NCBI GenBank assembly: GCA_025965815.1
Contig: JAOPWF010000779.1
Span: 1-16,007, forward strand
DNA: 16,007 nucleotides
Direction: 5' to 3'
From: Mycobacterium sp.
GTDB taxonomy: Bacteria > Actinomycetota > Actinomycetes > Mycobacteriales > Mycobacteriaceae
This document shows positions 14,476 to 16,007 of the stretch, in pieces. Every line of letters starts with the position of its first letter. Positions within the stretch are counted from its first letter, which is position 1. The position numbers and the translations under genes were made by a program. The notes under the pieces are model-generated. The model searched no databases, was not told the origin of the DNA, and saw only the letters and a program-made list of their open reading frames with translations.

Positions 14476-15063
14476 CTAGGCGGTGGTCGACGGCTCGGCC
14501 GGCGCGACTATGGTAATGACGAACTCTTCGAGCATCCCCCGTTCGTCCTCGTCGCTGTTGCCCGGGAAGATCAGCAGCGAGGTCATCAGCCGCACCAGCC
14601 AGCGCGCCCGCCGCTCGACGACACCGGTCTCGTCGGGCACCAGCGAGGCCAGGAACGCCGCGGTCAGCGCCTTGATCACGTCGGACTGCTCGGCCATCTC
14701 GCCGCCGATCGGTGCCTGCGTGGTGGCGAACCACGAGGCCAGCGCGGGACTTTGGCGGACCAGTGCCAGCGACGTGGTGAAGCCGGCGAGCAGTCGCTCA
14801 CGGGGGTCGTCGATACCGGCGATCCGCTCGATCATCCGGTGGTACAGCGCATAGGCCTCGCGGTGGACGTAGGCGGTGTGCAGTGCTTCGCGATTCTCGA
14901 AGTACCGGTACAGCGTCGCGCGGGAACACCCTGCGGCCCTGGCTATTTCGTGCATGCCGACGGAGGTGACGTCGTTGCGGGCGAACAGTACGCCCGCCGC
15001 GTCCAGGATCCGGTCGGCGGCGACCTCGTTGCGTTGCGCGGCGAGCCAGTCTTTGCCGGCCAT
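14476..15063 (-). CDS. TetR-family transcriptional regulator (Rv1255c-like)
   Basis: A 195-residue regulator. The N-terminal TetR fold is clear: AADRILDAAGVLFARNDVTS (15-34), then the helix-turn-helix GMHEIARAAGCSRATLYRYF (36-55) followed by ENREALHTAYV. The remaining 130 residues are helical, with no similarity I can name, as expected for a ligand-binding domain. The ATG at 15063 overlaps the stop of the upstream P450 gene by one base (TGATG), so the regulator is made from the same mRNA as the enzyme. It probably controls the P450 operon promoter, which lies beyond the right edge, in response to a substrate-like ligand. By memory the order P450 then TetR is the same as Rv1256c-Rv1255c in M. 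tuberculosis (202 residues). It may also control other targets, such as the palindrome at 999-1024; there is no evidence for that. Confidence 0.92.
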   Translation of the reverse strand: MAGKDWLAAQRNEVAADRILDAAGVLFARNDVTSVGMHEIARAAGCSRATLYRYFENREALHTAYVHREAYALYHRMIERIAGIDDPRERLLAGFTTSLALVRQSPALASWFATTQAPIGGEMAEQSDVIKALTAAFLASLVPDETGVVERRARWLVRLMTSLLIFPGNSDEDERGMLEEFVITIVAPAEPSTTA

Positions 15064-16007
15064 CAGACGACCAGCCGGAATGGAACCGACAACGGACGCC
15101 GCACATAGCTGCCGGGTGCCCAGACGATGGCGGACTCGTCGACCTCGAAATCCGGGCAGCGGGCCAGCAATTCGGTCAACGCGACGCGTGACTGCATCCG
15201 GGCCGCCGCCGCGCCCAGGCAGTGGTGTGCGCCGTGGCTGAAGGTCAGGATGTTGCGTGGCCTGCGCCGAACGTCGAGTTCACCCGCATCCGGGCCGTAC
15301 TGGCGCTCGTCCCGGTTGGCCGACCCGTACAGCAGGAACACCCGTCGCCCTTCCGGGATCGTGGTGTCACCGACCGTCACATCGCGGGTCACGGTGCGTG
15401 CCAGGCCCTGCACCGGTGAAGTGAGCCGCAGCAACTCGTCGATGGAATCGGCGATCAGCTCAGGGTTGTCGGCCAGCAGCCTGCGTTGGTCGGGGCGCTG
15501 GTGCAGCAGTTGCGCCGACCCGCCGAGCATCCCCGTTGTGGTGTCGTTGCCGCCGGTGACCATGGTGAAGGTGAACGCCAGCACCGACAGCGTTCCGGCG
15601 ATGTCGCCGTCGGCGCCGACCCCGGCCGCGACCAGATGCGAGATGGTGTCGTCCTCCGGCTCGCGCCGCCGCCGTTCGATCAGCTCGGTGAAGTACGCCA
15701 TCATCGAACGCACCGCGTCGCCGACACTTTCCAGCGCCCCGGCGATGCCGCCCTCGGAGGTGTTGGCGGCGACGATGGCCTCGGTCCAGCCGTCGAACTG
15801 CGCGCGGTCCTCTTCGGGCACACCGAGGTAGTGCGCGACGACCATCGACGGCAGCGGCTTGAACAACTCGGCGACGATATCGCCGCCACCGGCCGCCCGT
15901 AGCCGCTCGATCCGCTCGACGACGAATCGTCGGACCGCGGGCTCGACCGCCTGCACCTGTCGTGGTGTGAAACCCCGTGAGACCAGCTTGCGGAACTCGG
16001 TGTGCAC
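15063..16007 (-). CDS. cyp130: cytochrome P450, CYP130-like (5' end outside the window)
   Basis: The C-terminal 314 residues of a bacterial P450 monooxygenase; the N-terminal part, about 90 residues, lies beyond 16007. Visible landmarks are the C-helix region HTEFRKLVSRGFTPR (2-16 of the visible part), the I-helix oxygen-activation motif GGNDTT (152-157), ELLR as the ExxR pair (191-194) and the heme loop FSHGAHHCLG with the heme-binding Cys263. All key residues are intact. The enzyme would be cytosolic and need ferredoxin and a ferredoxin reductase, neither present here. The name rests on the neighbourhood (Rv1254-type acyltransferase, TetR, P450) and on the expected full length of about 405 residues. 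The physiological substrate of CYP130 is not known to me. The overlap with the TetR gene shows an operon. Confidence 0.85.
   Translation of the reverse strand: MHTEFRKLVSRGFTPRQVQAVEPAVRRFVVERIERLRAAGGGDIVAELFKPLPSMVVAHYLGVPEEDRAQFDGWTEAIVAANTSEGGIAGALESVGDAVRSMMAYFTELIERRRREPEDDTISHLVAAGVGADGDIAGTLSVLAFTFTMVTGGNDTTTGMLGGSAQLLHQRPDQRRLLADNPELIADSIDELLRLTSPVQGLARTVTRDVTVGDTTIPEGRRVFLLYGSANRDERQYGPDAGELDVRRRPRNILTFSHGAHHCLGAAAARMQSRVALTELLARCPDFEVDESAIVWAPGSYVRRPLSVPFRLVV

Overview
The window is a GC-rich chromosomal segment from a mycobacterium. Gene content and order point to a non-tuberculous, probably fast-growing Mycolicibacterium-type species. From memory of the M. tuberculosis H37Rv map, most of it corresponds to Rv1249c-Rv1257c: membrane protein, MFS drug transporter, 1139-aa nuclease/helicase, LprE, DeaD, acyltransferase, TetR, CYP130 and an FAD oxidoreductase. 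No mobile element, integrase, tRNA, rRNA or CRISPR array was seen, and all genes look like native high-GC coding sequence.

Left part (1-5528). Positions 1-175 are non-coding. A leftward EcsC-like membrane protein (176-925) is divergent from a rightward Bcr/CflA-type drug exporter (1069-2367), with a perfect 11-bp-arm palindrome between them. Next come a PadR-family repressor (2506-3108), with nested inverted repeats around its likely promoter, and a DHA2-type MFS exporter (3105-5528) coupled to it by an ATGA overlap. That exporter carries a hydrophilic, acidic C-terminal tail of about 310 residues. The two exporters and the PadR gene look like a regulated efflux cluster.

Middle part (5525-11017, leftward). 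The reading order is lprE (lipoprotein), then a large three-part protein, then an FAD-linked 2-hydroxyacid dehydrogenase. The large protein joins a Cas4/RecB-like nuclease with four cysteines, an RNase H-like exonuclease and a UPF1/Dna2-like SF1 helicase. It overlaps the dehydrogenase gene by ATGA. The dehydrogenase ends on the same CTAG palindrome that stops the converging exporter gene.

Right part (11089-16007). DeaD RNA helicase and an OafA-like membrane acyltransferase form a GTGA-overlapping rightward pair. Facing them on the minus strand are a small Thr/Ser-rich single-pass membrane protein whose N-terminus appears to lie in another frame, a TetR regulator, and a P450 of the CYP130 type that is cut by the window edge. 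The last two overlap by one base.

The most interesting items are the helicase-nuclease fusion and its coupling to a dehydrogenase, the nested operators upstream of PadR, the palindrome at 999-1024, the long acidic exporter tail and the apparent frameshift at 14358-14365. Database identity, orthology and structure claims rest on motif reading and memory, not on searches.
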